A stretch of 22,532 nt of DNA from the NCBI GenBank assembly GCA_051745395.1, contig JBNJEA010000043.1:1-22532 (forward strand). Direction: 5' to 3'. Below, in pieces: positions 15,336 through 22,532 of the stretch. The position numbers and the translations under genes are program-made. Below the pieces are notes generated by a model. The model had not been told where the DNA came from. It saw only the letters and a program-made list of their open reading frames with translations, and made no database searches. Source of the DNA: JBNJEA01 sp051745395 (lineage in GTDB: Bacteria > Desulfobacterota > Desulfobacteria > Desulfobacterales > Desulfosalsimonadaceae). Numbering within the stretch: position 1 is the first letter of the stretch; every line of letters begins with the position of its first letter.

Positions 15336-17192
15336 TTACCGGTTAAACGGAATCGTCAGCCGATACACCCCGTCTTCCAGCGTCGCCTTGACCTCGGCGT
15401 CTCCTTTTTCAAACACGCGCATCATCTGCTTGTTGGCCGGCAGCACGTCTGCGGTAAAGCCCTGCAGACCGCGTTCCTTGGCCAGCCGCATGAGCATTTT
15501 GTACATGTAGGTGGCAATGCCGTAGCCTTGGTAGTCCTCGTCCACGATAAAGGCCACGTCCCCGTAGGGCCGGTGCGGGTCCTTGACGTAACGGGCCTCG
15601 CCGATGATCCGGCTTTTTTGGGGTTCGTCGACCACGGCCACAATAGACATGACGTTGCCGTAATTGACGTTGACGTATTCCTGCATCTTGGAATGCGGCA
15701 TGGTCTTTAATGGAGTAAAATAGCGGTAGTAGACCGATTCGTCCGAAAAGCGGTAGAACAGGCGCCGCATTTCCTCTTCGTCCGAGGGCTTGATGGGCCG
15801 GAAGCGGACGGTACAGTCGTCGAAGACCTGCCTGGTTTCGATGTTGGAGGGATACAGGTGGGCGCTTTCTGCCAGAAAGATCTGGTCCTTGTATAAGATG
15901 TTTTTGGCCTTGGCCTCTTCGACCAGCGCCGCCCGGTCGTCCGGGTGGGCGACTTCAATCAGGGCCTGGGCCCGCTCCCGGATGGTGCGGCCGTTTAAAT
16001 TGGCCACGCCGTATTCCGTGATCACCAGATCGACCGATTCGCGCACATTGAGCTGGTTGGGAAAATCCGAGATGGAATGCAAAATGTTGGATTCGCCCTT
16101 TAGGTTGCGGCTGGGCAGGGCGAAAAGGGAGTAGCCGCCTTCTGAGATTTCGGCGCCGTTGAAAAAATCAATTACTTCGGCCGGGTCCGTGGTGACGTTT
16201 GCCTTGCCCAAATGCAGGGCGATGCGGCCGGTCAGATCGACCTTGCGGCAGGGAATGACCGAGACAAACCTGGGGTTTCGGCCGATGCGCATGGGGTTAA
16301 ATACCTTGTCCAGGCTCTGGAATTCCACCAGCGGATTCTGGTTTAACCACTGCATAAGTTCTGAGGTGCCCATGGCATAGGCGGTCAATGATTTGCCCGG
16401 GAAATGTTCCTTGGTGCGGTTGGTGACCGCCCCGCTGTTGACCAGGTCCATCAGGGCATCGGTAAAGACCGGGGTGTGAATGGCCAGGTCTTTTTTGCCC
16501 TGCAGATGATGGCCGAGGGCTTCGAAAAGCGGCCCGATGTTAAAGGCAAGGCAGCTGCCGTCTTCAATGACCGAGGCCACGTTTTGGGCCACCCGGTCAA
16601 AGTTTTCATCCACCGGCCACCGGTCGAAATAGATGGGTTCTTCGGTAGAATGGACCATCAAGTCGAAAGCCGCGGCGGGAACGAAGGTGTTGCCGGTGGT
16701 CACCGGCATGTCCGGGTTGACCTCGCCGATGACAAAGTCGGCCTGGCCAAGCGCCATGTGGGTGACATCGGCCGATACGCCGAGACTGCAGTATCCGAGC
16801 CGATTGGGCGGGGTGATCTGGACGAAGGCCACGTCAAAAGGGATCCGCTGGGAAGCGATCAATTGGGTCAGCCGGGAAAAGCGGCTGGGGATCAAGTCCA
16901 CGCGGCCGGCGGAAATCGATTCCTTGGCCACCCAGCCGGAAAAAAAGGTTTTCAGCCGGAATTTCGAGCTCTGCAGGGTTTGCAGTGAAATGGCCTCGCC
17001 GAAGGAAAGCAGTTGAAACAGCTCCAGATCCTGGAGATTGTCGGCATCCGAGTTCATCATGTGCTTGACCAGGGTCCGTGGTTCGGCCGTACCGGTGCCC
17101 ACGAAGATGCTCATGCCGGGTTCGATTTTTTTTAAGGCTTTTTCAGGAGAAACGACCCGGTCTTCCCATTGGGTCCAATCGATTTTGTCCAT
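15336..17192 (-). CDS. Acetyl-CoA hydrolase/CoA-transferase-like protein fused to a GNAT acetyltransferase
   Basis: In this 618-residue fusion, residues about 10-435 follow the acetyl-CoA hydrolase / 4-hydroxybutyrate CoA-transferase fold, ending with ITEYGVANLNGRTIRERAQALIEVAHPDDR. Residues about 465-618 form a GNAT domain with DYQGYGIATYMYKMLM as the acetyl-CoA pyrophosphate-binding motif. The same fusion is known in other bacteria. Two active-site elements of the transferase part differ from the family as I remember it: the catalytic glutamate of the HTE motif is Pro241 (IHTPVFTDAL), and the GGQxDF loop reads AEVID (338-342). The transferase half may therefore bind acyl-CoA without catalysis and regulate lysine acetylation by the GNAT half. 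The start is supported by AAGGGA about eight bases before the ATG. It lies downstream of an acyl-CoA synthetase but behind a terminator. Confidence 0.9.
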   Translation of the reverse strand: MDKIDWTQWEDRVVSPEKALKKIEPGMSIFVGTGTAEPRTLVKHMMNSDADNLQDLELFQLLSFGEAISLQTLQSSKFRLKTFFSGWVAKESISAGRVDLIPSRFSRLTQLIASQRIPFDVAFVQITPPNRLGYCSLGVSADVTHMALGQADFVIGEVNPDMPVTTGNTFVPAAAFDLMVHSTEEPIYFDRWPVDENFDRVAQNVASVIEDGSCLAFNIGPLFEALGHHLQGKKDLAIHTPVFTDALMDLVNSGAVTNRTKEHFPGKSLTAYAMGTSELMQWLNQNPLVEFQSLDKVFNPMRIGRNPRFVSVIPCRKVDLTGRIALHLGKANVTTDPAEVIDFFNGAEISEGGYSLFALPSRNLKGESNILHSISDFPNQLNVRESVDLVITEYGVANLNGRTIRERAQALIEVAHPDDRAALVEEAKAKNILYKDQIFLAESAHLYPSNIETRQVFDDCTVRFRPIKPSDEEEMRRLFYRFSDESVYYRYFTPLKTMPHSKMQEYVNVNYGNVMSIVAVVDEPQKSRIIGEARYVKDPHRPYGDVAFIVDEDYQGYGIATYMYKMLMRLAKERGLQGFTADVLPANKQMMRVFEKGDAEVKATLEDGVYRLTIPFNR

Positions 17193-17212
17193 TTTTTTGT
17201 CCCTTAAATTGT

Positions 17213-17257
17213 AAAAATCCCCCTGCTCAAAATTTATGCAAAAGCAGGGGGATTTTT
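17213..17257. terminator. Strong bidirectional intrinsic terminator
   Basis: Perfect 15-bp arms AAAAATCCCCCTGCT (17213-17227) and AGCAGGGGGATTTTT (17243-17257) flank a 15-nt loop. The GC-rich stem core is followed by a T-run in both directions. It lies 45 bases beyond the acyl-CoA synthetase stop and should end that minus-strand transcript before the CoA-transferase/GNAT gene. That gene therefore needs its own promoter, in the short gap, or read-through. Confidence 0.88.
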
Positions 17258-17301
17258 AAATGCCGCGGAAACAGATTTTTGTGTGCCGGCGTTACAGCTG
17301 C

Positions 17302-19098
17302 TTATCCCTGGGGATACATTTCATCGATCTGGTCTTTAAACGTTTCTAAGGCCACGTTTTTCTTGACCTTCATCGTCGGGGTCATCATCTTGTTTTCCAC
17401 TGTGAATTCCGGCACGATCCGGAATGTCTTAATTCCTTCGTAGGACGGCAGGTCCTTGTTTTTTTCCTTGATCTCGGCTTCGATGAGTTTATAGACTTCA
17501 TCGCTGTTGATTAAATCCTCGATGCTGTTGAAATCAATGCCCTGGTTTTGGGCAAATTCCTTGACATTGTCTTCATCAAGGGTCACCAGCGCGCTTAAGT
17601 ATTTGCGCCGGTCGCCGATGACCACGAGCTGGTTGATATACTTGGATGTGGCCATGTGGCCTTCGATATGCGATGGCGCCACGTTTTTGCCGCCAGCGGT
17701 GATGATGAGTTCTTTTTTCCGGCCCGTGACCCGGAGGAAATTTTCCGAATCGATTTCGCCCAGGTCGCCGGTGCGCAGCCATCCGTCCTTGGTAAATGTC
17801 TCTTCGGTTTCCTCGGGCATTTTGTAGTATTCCTTCATGACGTTTCGGCCGCGGAACAGGATCTCGCCGTCTTCGGCGATTTTTTGTTCAATGCCGGGGC
17901 CGGGCGGGCCCACCCAGCCGATGCGGTAATTGTCGATCCGGTTGACGTTGGTAAAGGATGTGTTTTCCGTCATGCCCAGGCCTTCTAAAACAATGACGCC
18001 GCCGCCGATGAAAAATTTTCCGATGGCCGGTTCCAGCGGGGCCGCCCCGCTGATGCAAAACCGCAGGCGCCCGCCTAAGGCATGGTGGAGCTTGGAATAA
18101 ACGAGCTTGACTGCCACCTTGTGCTTGATCGACAGCCCCAGCGAGGGTTTTTCCTTGTTTAGAATGCAGTCGGCCATCTGATCGCCGACCTCCCGGGCCC
18201 AGTTAAAGATTTTTAAGGCAACGCCGCCCTTGGCCTCGGCACCGCTGACCACCTTGGAGTAGACTTTTTCATAGATTCGGGGCACACTGGGAAACCAGTG
18301 AGGCTTGGCCAGCTGAAGGTCGTCGACGATGGTGTCCATGCTGCGGGCGAAATTGAGCGTGGCGCCGACCAGGACGGTGGCATATACGCAGGTACGGGCA
18401 AACACGTGGGCCAGCGGCAGAAACAGAAAGGATTCATCATCTTCGTAGGCCTCCACGCTGCCCTTGACCGACTGGGGCGTAAAGGTCATGTTGTCATGGG
18501 TCAGTACGGCCCCCTTGGGCACGCCGGTGGTGCCGGAGGTATAAACAATGGTGGCTGTGTCCTGGGGCGTGACCTCCTGGATCCGGTTCTGCAGGTCCTT
18601 TTCGTTGATGTCTTTTCCGAATTTCATAAACTCATCGAAGGTGACCACCCAGTCGTCGTTGGCCGGGGCATTCCCGTTGAAAAGGATGACTTTGCGGATA
18701 TTGGAGAGTTTGTCGCGGATGCTCATGAGTTTCTGCAGTTGGGTTTCATCTTCCGCAAAGACGACCACGGCATCGGAATGGTTGATGATATATTCGCAGT
18801 CACTGGCCAGGTTGGACTGGTAGATGCCGACCGTGGCGGCCCCGGCCGTGTTGATGGAAAGATCGGCCAGCACCCACTTGTAGCATGAATAGCTGAGGAT
18901 AATGACCTTGTCGCCTTTTTGCACATCGAGTGCCATCAGGCCTTTGGCCACTTGCTTGAGCTGATCGTAAAATTCCTTCCAGGTCACCGAATCCGAGCTT
19001 TCGTCATCATAAAACCAGCGATAAGCGACGTGATCGGGATTGTCGTCAACGGTTTTTTTCAACATCTGGTGGACATTCTGATAGTCTACGATGTGCAT
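17302..19098 (-). CDS. AMP-forming long-chain acyl-CoA synthetase
   Basis: This 598-residue ANL-superfamily enzyme activates fatty acids to acyl-CoA through an acyl-adenylate. Visible signatures are the P-loop YTSGTTGVPKG starting near residue 186, GMTEN as the adenine/acyl motif, GWLRTGDLGEID with the ribose-binding aspartate, and the hinge motif GRKKELIITAGGKNVAP. The C-terminal domain ends in MMTPTMKVKK, as in long-chain (FAA-like) synthetases that have an insert relative to FadD. It has no signal peptide and is probably cytosolic or membrane-associated. The start is firm: GGGAGGA lies three bases before the ATG. It is followed by a strong terminator. In an anaerobe it would feed fatty-acid degradation or lipid remodelling; chain-length preference is not readable. 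Confidence 0.95.
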   Translation of the reverse strand: MHIVDYQNVHQMLKKTVDDNPDHVAYRWFYDDESSDSVTWKEFYDQLKQVAKGLMALDVQKGDKVIILSYSCYKWVLADLSINTAGAATVGIYQSNLASDCEYIINHSDAVVVFAEDETQLQKLMSIRDKLSNIRKVILFNGNAPANDDWVVTFDEFMKFGKDINEKDLQNRIQEVTPQDTATIVYTSGTTGVPKGAVLTHDNMTFTPQSVKGSVEAYEDDESFLFLPLAHVFARTCVYATVLVGATLNFARSMDTIVDDLQLAKPHWFPSVPRIYEKVYSKVVSGAEAKGGVALKIFNWAREVGDQMADCILNKEKPSLGLSIKHKVAVKLVYSKLHHALGGRLRFCISGAAPLEPAIGKFFIGGGVIVLEGLGMTENTSFTNVNRIDNYRIGWVGPPGPGIEQKIAEDGEILFRGRNVMKEYYKMPEETEETFTKDGWLRTGDLGEIDSENFLRVTGRKKELIITAGGKNVAPSHIEGHMATSKYINQLVVIGDRRKYLSALVTLDEDNVKEFAQNQGIDFNSIEDLINSDEVYKLIEAEIKEKNKDLPSYEGIKTFRIVPEFTVENKMMTPTMKVKKNVALETFKDQIDEMYPQG

Positions 19099-19416
19099 GG
19101 TTCCTCCCTTGTTGCTAAAGATTGCATCAACTGGTGTGCCCGATTATCGATCGGCTGTTGTCGGCAAATGGCCCCCGGAAATGAATAAGGCGCATGAATA
19201 CAGCGGCCATTTTCGTCAAGCGCCCTGGTGTTTGAGTGTTTTGGTAAAGAAGCGAAGAACGAAAACGAGCCCTTTTTCGGCATAGAAAAACCTGAATGCC
19301 CTGAAATTCGTAAATGTAGATCAATCGATGCCGTATTATTAAGGATGTAACTCCCTATACTTATGCAAGACAGGGTGTAATGTCAAGCCTTTTCAGGTGA
19401 TTGGCCCCAGGCTCCG
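19099..19416 (-). other. 318-bp leader/promoter region of the acyl-CoA synthetase
   Basis: I see no gene here. On the minus strand it holds a possible promoter at its upstream end, giving a leader of about 250 bases, and a strong ribosome site next to the synthetase start. A direct repeat TTCAGG-GCA-TTCAGG lies within the leader (about 19290-19307). Short frames on both strands lack ribosome sites. Confidence 0.5.
19358..19386 (-). promoter_or_regulatory. Possible promoter for the acyl-CoA synthetase
   Basis: On the minus strand a consensus -35 TTGACA (19381-19386) is followed after 17 bases by TAAGTA (19358-19363), a weak -10. It lies just past the stop of the Memo-like gene, the right place to start the next minus-strand transcript. 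The poor -10 makes this tentative. Confidence 0.35.
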
Positions 19417-20277
19417 TTACCGGGCGTAGACGATTCCGGCATAGCCCACAAACGTATCCCCCGGGTTTTTTTCGTAGCTGGAACTGTAGCCCACCAGGCC
19501 GGCCTTTTGGGCCCCGAGCTCTTGGGCGGCGGTGATGGCGGCCGCCGCCGCGCCGGGGCAGCAGGCATTGTGGTTGGAAAGCGCCTCCTTGATCACGGCC
19601 TCAGGTTTTTTTGCCATCATCTCGTCAATGACCCGGCGGTCGTTGGTGTCGCGGACCCATTCAAAGGCCTTGCGCCCGGTGCCGGCGGGCTGGAACCCGA
19701 AATTGGGCCCGTAATGGGTCAGGTCCGTGGAGCCGATAATCTGGAGGGAAAGGCCCAGGGCCCGGGCGTGGGTGACCACTGATCTGCCGATGTGCGTGGC
19801 GCTTTCGGCCGCCGGCGGGCCTACGGGCAGCAGCCGGGCCGCCGGGAAAAAGTATTTCACAAAGGGCAATTGCAGCTCAATGGTGTTTTCCGGGGCGAAA
19901 TCCCGGGCGGTTTCAATGCGAAACCGGTGGTCGGCGGTGACTTTATCGGCCAGCTCGGATGCGATTTCTATGGGCCCGAAGGGCGTGTCCCACCAGCCTT
20001 CGGTCATGATGTGCGGCGGTGCGTCGGGCGGCAGGTGCATGCCGAAAACCACGACCACATTCGGTGACGACGGCCCGCCGGCCAATTGGGAAATGACCCG
20101 GCAGGCCAGGTCGCCGGAAAACGGCCATCCGGCATGCGGCACGATCCCGGCGGTATATTCGCCGTCGATTTCGGTTTGAAATCGCGTTTCCTGTAAAAAG
20201 GCCTGGATTTGCCTTTCGCATTCGGCGGAACTGGATGGATACCAGCTGCCGGCAAAAACGGGTTTGCGTGTTGTCAT
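19417..20277 (-). CDS. amrB: Memo-like protein (AmmeMemoRadiSam system protein B)
   Basis: This 286-residue protein has the Memo fold related to extradiol dioxygenases. It opens with RKPVFAGSWYP, the family's N-terminal signature. Likely metal and active-site residues are His48 in VPHAG, His81 in GMHLPPD, His188 in TDLTHYG and Cys239/Cys240 in NACCPGA; these line up with His49, His81, His192 and Cys244 of human Memo as I recall them. The usual EHSIExQLPF element reads ENTIELQLPF, with Asn131 in place of His. The family often occurs with AMMECR1 and a radical SAM protein; neither is in this window. Its biochemical role is unproven. I chose the ATG at 20277 because family members start there; an ATG at 20319 adds 14 residues. 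Confidence 0.9.
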   Translation of the reverse strand: MTTRKPVFAGSWYPSSSAECERQIQAFLQETRFQTEIDGEYTAGIVPHAGWPFSGDLACRVISQLAGGPSSPNVVVVFGMHLPPDAPPHIMTEGWWDTPFGPIEIASELADKVTADHRFRIETARDFAPENTIELQLPFVKYFFPAARLLPVGPPAAESATHIGRSVVTHARALGLSLQIIGSTDLTHYGPNFGFQPAGTGRKAFEWVRDTNDRRVIDEMMAKKPEAVIKEALSNHNACCPGAAAAAITAAQELGAQKAGLVGYSSSYEKNPGDTFVGYAGIVYAR

Positions 20278-20352
20278 AGACGGGAGGCCCCCTTGCTTCG
20301 TGAAAATCCATTCAGACATCGCCCCCGGCGCTTTTCATACCCGCAGGGCGTA

Positions 20353-20380
20353 TTTACAATTTTTTTTCAGTGGTTATAAT
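20353..20380 (+). promoter_or_regulatory. Promoter of the fmdB-like gene
   Basis: TTTACA (20353-20358), a 16-base spacer and a consensus TATAAT (20375-20380) form a good sigma70-type promoter about 85 bases upstream of the FmdB start, with a T-rich spacer. Confidence 0.55.
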
Positions 20381-20428
20381 ACATCCTGATTTGGATAAAT
20401 ATAACATTTTCCAAAAACAAGTCCAATG

Positions 20429-20445
20429 CTTGTCAACCCGACAAG
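20429..20445. promoter_or_regulatory. Inverted repeat in the fmdB leader
   Basis: CTTGTC-AACCC-GACAAG is a perfect 6-5-6 inverted repeat about ten bases before the ribosome site (GGAGGGGG, 20456-20463) of the FmdB gene. It could be a repressor operator or an RNA hairpin that affects translation. Confidence 0.3.
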
Positions 20446-20469
20446 AAGCGCATCTGGAGGGGGTCAAAT

Positions 20470-20673
20470 ATGCCGATTTACGAATACGAGTGTCAAAAAT
20501 GCGGCCATCTTTTCGAGGATCTGGTCATCGGCAGCCGGAAAGAAACACCGCAATGCCCGAAGTGCGGCAAAATCGAGGTGCACCGGCGGCCGAGCACCTT
20601 CTGCGGGGGTGCTGCGCACGGTACAGCCGATGCCGCGGCAGGCTGCGCACCGGGCGGCTCCGGCTTTACATGA
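20470..20673 (+). CDS. FmdB-family zinc ribbon protein
   Basis: This 67-residue protein starts MPIYEYECQKCGHLFE, the hallmark of the FmdB/CxxC_CxxC_SSSS family, with zinc ligands in CQKC (residues 8-11) and CPKC (29-32). The first C-terminal residues (RRPSTFCGG) are followed by a low-complexity Gly/Ala-rich tail. FmdB was named as a putative regulator of formamidase genes; the function of most members is unknown. The ribosome site GGAGGGGG is strong and well placed. It is divergent from the Memo-like gene and convergent with the aminotransferase. Confidence 0.92.
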   Translation: MPIYEYECQKCGHLFEDLVIGSRKETPQCPKCGKIEVHRRPSTFCGGAAHGTADAAAGCAPGGSGFT

Positions 20674-20685
20674 GCATAGAAGCCC

Positions 20686-20706
20686 ACGGCGGCAGGTTGC
20701 CGCCGT
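20686..20706. terminator. Hairpin between convergent fmdB and aminotransferase genes
   Basis: ACGGCGGCA-GGT-TGCCGCCGT is a perfect 9-bp GC-rich stem with a 3-nt loop, placed 13 bases after the FmdB stop and touching the aminotransferase stop. No T-run follows on either side, so it may be a factor-assisted or weak bidirectional terminator. Confidence 0.45.
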
Positions 20707-21887
20707 TATCGGAAGCGGTTGATGGTCCGTTCAAATCCGGCAATGGCGTTGGTGATGGTCGGGTCGGAGACGCAGAAGCTCAGCCGGAAATAGCCCGGGC
20801 CGCCGAAGCCGCTGCCCGGCACCGCCAGGATTTTTTCCTCCTGCAGCGCCTGGACGAAGGCCACGTCATCGGCAATCGGCGCTTCGGGAAACAGGTAAAA
20901 CGCGCCGGCCGGTTCGAAAAAGCGATACCCGCAGTCGGCCAGGCCGTCGCAAAGCAGGCGCCGCTTGCGGGCATATTCCGATAAGTCCACCTGTTTTCCC
21001 TGGAGATCGCCGACCACGCGCTGCATCAGCGCCGGGGCGTTGACAAATCCCAGGATCCGGTTGGCCAGGGCCATGGCCTCCATCAGCCGGCTTTTTTCGC
21101 CCGCCTGCGGGTTTAGCGCCACAAAGCCGATCCGCTCGCCGGGAATGGAGAGATCCTTTGAATACGAGGTCGCAATCAGGCTGTCATCGTAGCATTGAAA
21201 GACACTGGGCACGGCAAGGCCGTCATAGGTGATTTTCCGGTACGGTTCATCGGAGATCAGGTAAATCGTGCGGCCGTGTTTTTTGCTATGTTCGGTCAAA
21301 CACCGGCCCAGTTCCTTTATGTTTTCCCGGGAATAGACCTGTCCGGTGGGGTTGTTGGGCGAATTGATCAGCACCGCCTTGGTGGCCGGCGTAATGGCAT
21401 CGGCGATGGCCTCGACGTCGATAGAAAAATCCGTCCGGGTTTTGACCGGTACGAGTTTGCCGCCGTGGTTGTCGGCGTAAAAGCCGTATTCCACGAAGTA
21501 CGGGGCGGGCGTGATCACCTCGTCGTCCGGGTCGAGGATGGCTTTTAAAATGATGTTCAAGCCCCCGGCCGCCCCGCAGGTCATGATAATCTCGTCTTCG
21601 CTCAGAGAAACGCCCTGTTCGTTCTGGACATAATCGGCCACGGACTTGCGGACGTGCGGGTATCCGGGGTTGGGCATGTAGGCGTGAACGCCGGGCGTTT
21701 CGTTTTCAACCACGTCTTTTAGGTGCTGCTTGAAGTCGTTGGGCGGATCGAGATTCGGGTTGCCCAGGCTGAAGTCAAAGACGTTGTCTGCGCCGTGGGC
21801 GGCCTTCAGCCGCGCGCCTTCTTCAAACATCTTCCGAATCCACGAAGACTGCTCAATAAAGCGGTCTATCTTTTTCGCAATCGGCAT
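20706..21887 (-). CDS. PLP-dependent class I/II aminotransferase
   Basis: This 393-residue fold-type I aminotransferase has FSLGNPNLDPP near the N-terminus, AYMPNPGYPHVRKSVADY, the cofactor-contacting CGAAGG, NSPNNPTGQVYS, SDEPYR with the pyridine-binding aspartate, and the Schiff-base Lys244 in SYSKDLSIPGERIGF. FRLSFCVSD near the C-terminus supplies the carboxylate-binding arginine. The family includes aspartate, alanine and aromatic aminotransferases; the substrate cannot be fixed from sequence. It is soluble and cytoplasmic. The ATG at 21887 has GGAG eight bases upstream. It begins 27 bases after the NifU-domain gene on the same strand, so the two are likely one transcript. Confidence 0.94.
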   Translation of the reverse strand: MPIAKKIDRFIEQSSWIRKMFEEGARLKAAHGADNVFDFSLGNPNLDPPNDFKQHLKDVVENETPGVHAYMPNPGYPHVRKSVADYVQNEQGVSLSEDEIIMTCGAAGGLNIILKAILDPDDEVITPAPYFVEYGFYADNHGGKLVPVKTRTDFSIDVEAIADAITPATKAVLINSPNNPTGQVYSRENIKELGRCLTEHSKKHGRTIYLISDEPYRKITYDGLAVPSVFQCYDDSLIATSYSKDLSIPGERIGFVALNPQAGEKSRLMEAMALANRILGFVNAPALMQRVVGDLQGKQVDLSEYARKRRLLCDGLADCGYRFFEPAGAFYLFPEAPIADDVAFVQALQEEKILAVPGSGFGGPGYFRLSFCVSDPTITNAIAGFERTINRFR

Positions 21888-21914
21888 AACCGGCTCCGGA
21901 AACTGATGGGTTGG

Positions 21915-22136
21915 TTAGACGGATTCCACGGATTGGACTTCGGGCAATTCCTTTTTCAACAGTTTTTCAATACCGTTTTTCAACGTCATCTGGGACATGG
22001 GACATCCGGCACAGGCGCCCTGGAGCCGGACGCGCACCACGCCTTCTTCGACTTCGACCAGTTCCACGTCGCCGCCGTCGGCCTGCAGCGAGGGGCGGAT
22101 TTTATCGATTACCTGTTGTACCTGTGTGTTATCCAT
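21915..22136 (-). CDS. NifU C-terminal-domain Fe-S scaffold protein
   Basis: This 73-residue protein consists only of the NifU C-terminal (Nfu) domain. It has IRPSLQADGGDVELVEVE followed by GACAGCPMSQMTLKNGIE, with the cluster-binding cysteines Cys42 and Cys45. It would carry and deliver an Fe-S cluster to client proteins in the cytoplasm. The ATG at 22136 has GGAGG seven bases upstream; a longer frame from 22199 lacks family similarity before this point. It probably leads a two-gene unit with the aminotransferase. TATAAT (22168-22173, minus strand) is a likely -10. Confidence 0.94.
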   Translation of the reverse strand: MDNTQVQQVIDKIRPSLQADGGDVELVEVEEGVVRVRLQGACAGCPMSQMTLKNGIEKLLKKELPEVQSVESV

Positions 22137-22167
22137 TTTGTTTCCTCCATATTGGTTGGATTTTGTT

Positions 22168-22173
22168 ATTATA
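22168..22173 (-). promoter_or_regulatory. Possible -10 element of the nifU-aminotransferase unit
   Basis: A consensus TATAAT on the minus strand lies about 32 bases before the NifU-domain start. The -35 is poor (TTGTCT is four bases too far away), so this is tentative. Confidence 0.35.
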
Positions 22174-22223
22174 TCCAAATCTCCGGTAATATAAGACAAC
22201 CGCCGTTTGAATGCAAACTTTTT

Positions 22224-22252
22224 AAAAATCCGGACCGTTCCATCCGGGTCCG
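22224..22252 (-). terminator. Intrinsic terminator of the tgt transcript
   Basis: On the minus strand a 6-bp stem (CGGACC at 22247-22252 pairing with GGTCCG at 22231-22236, read in minus orientation) with a 10-nt loop is followed by GATTTTT. It lies 36 bases after the tgt stop and before the NifU promoter. Confidence 0.55.
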
Positions 22253-22287
22253 TATCACCATACCGGTTGGTCCGCGTGGTGGGGCCA

Positions 22288-22532
22288 TTATGCCTTGGCC
22301 GACCCGTCGCGGCGGCTGTAGAAGCGGCGCCGGAAGTTTCCGTATTCGTCCTGTTTTATCGCCCGGCGCAGGCCGGCCAAAAGCCGGGCATAGTGGTGCA
22401 GGTTGTGGATCGTGTTTAACCGGTAGGCCAGAAGTTCCCGGGACTTGTATAAATGGTGCAGGTAGGCCCGGGAAAAATGGCGGCAGGTATAGCAGTCGCA
22501 GTCGGCCTCCACGGCTTGGGTGTCGGTGCGAA
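22288..22532 (-). CDS. tgt: tRNA-guanine transglycosylase, C-terminal part, 5' end cut by the window
   Basis: The frame is open to the right edge and 80 C-terminal residues are visible. The zinc site of bacterial Tgt is clear: ADCDCYTCRHFSRAYLHHL supplies the Cys-x-Cys-x-x-Cys ligands, and LNTIHNLHHYARLL supplies the histidine ligand. The end is of normal length for the family. The enzyme exchanges guanine-34 of GU(N) tRNAs for the queuine precursor preQ1. The rest of the gene lies outside the window, so nothing can be said about its start or upstream partners. Confidence 0.93.
   Translation of the reverse strand, partial: RTDTQAVEADCDCYTCRHFSRAYLHHLYKSRELLAYRLNTIHNLHHYARLLAGLRRAIKQDEYGNFRRRFYSRRDGSAKA

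Noticed and set aside
15267..15710. Plus-strand frame beginning with repeated PQSLSP units
   Set aside because: The repeats come from the octamer array and the rest is antisense to the GNAT domain, so this is not a repeat protein.

Overview
The window looks like a stretch of chromosome from a moderately GC-rich, Gram-negative, probably anaerobic bacterium. My best guess is Desulfobacterota (Desulfobacterales-like). The reasons are the gene mix: a large HrpA helicase, a hybrid histidine kinase beside an HD-GYP regulator, a CoA-transferase/GNAT fusion, an AMP-forming long-chain acyl-CoA synthetase, an FmdB zinc ribbon, a lone Memo-like protein and a stand-alone NifU C-terminal domain. This assignment is inference from recognised families. 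No rRNA, tRNA, phage, transposase or CRISPR was seen.

Layout. Positions 1-2949 (+) hold most of an AddA/RecB-type helicase-nuclease cut by the left edge. A small three-helix membrane protein follows (3010-3357, +). Positions 3358-4850 are visibly AT-richer: about 400 bp without a convincing gene, a phytol/dolichol-kinase-like membrane protein and a doubtful small ORF. Next, all on the minus strand, come a DMT/EamA exporter (4853-5731), YjbQ (5850-6266), a REC-HD-GYP response regulator (6276-7502) and a hybrid PAS/PAS histidine kinase (7754-10081). Kinase, regulator and yjbQ probably form one signalling unit reading right to left. HrpA (10245-14255, +) diverges from the kinase and converges on a family 2 glycosyltransferase (14344-15192, -).

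The hrpA/glycosyltransferase junction is a 122-nt palindrome with only three mismatches. Its right arm encodes the last residues of the glycosyltransferase. Upstream of the glycosyltransferase start lies a tandem octamer array with G-quadruplex potential on the mRNA-sense strand. Beyond it are the CoA-transferase/GNAT fusion (15336-17192, -), a strong bidirectional terminator, and the acyl-CoA synthetase (17302-19098, -).

The right end holds a Memo-like protein (19417-20277, -), FmdB (20470-20673, +), a PLP aminotransferase and a NifU-domain protein in one minus-strand unit (20706-22136), and the C-terminus of tRNA-guanine transglycosylase (22288-22532, -), cut by the right edge.

Most genes are ordinary housekeeping or signalling genes. 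The parts most worth a second look are the long palindrome, the octamer array in front of the glycosyltransferase, and the GNAT fusion. In that fusion the CoA-transferase domain seems to have lost its catalytic glutamate (Pro at residue 241) and its GGQ loop. That suggests a CoA-ester-sensing or regulatory domain attached to an acetyltransferase rather than a working transferase.
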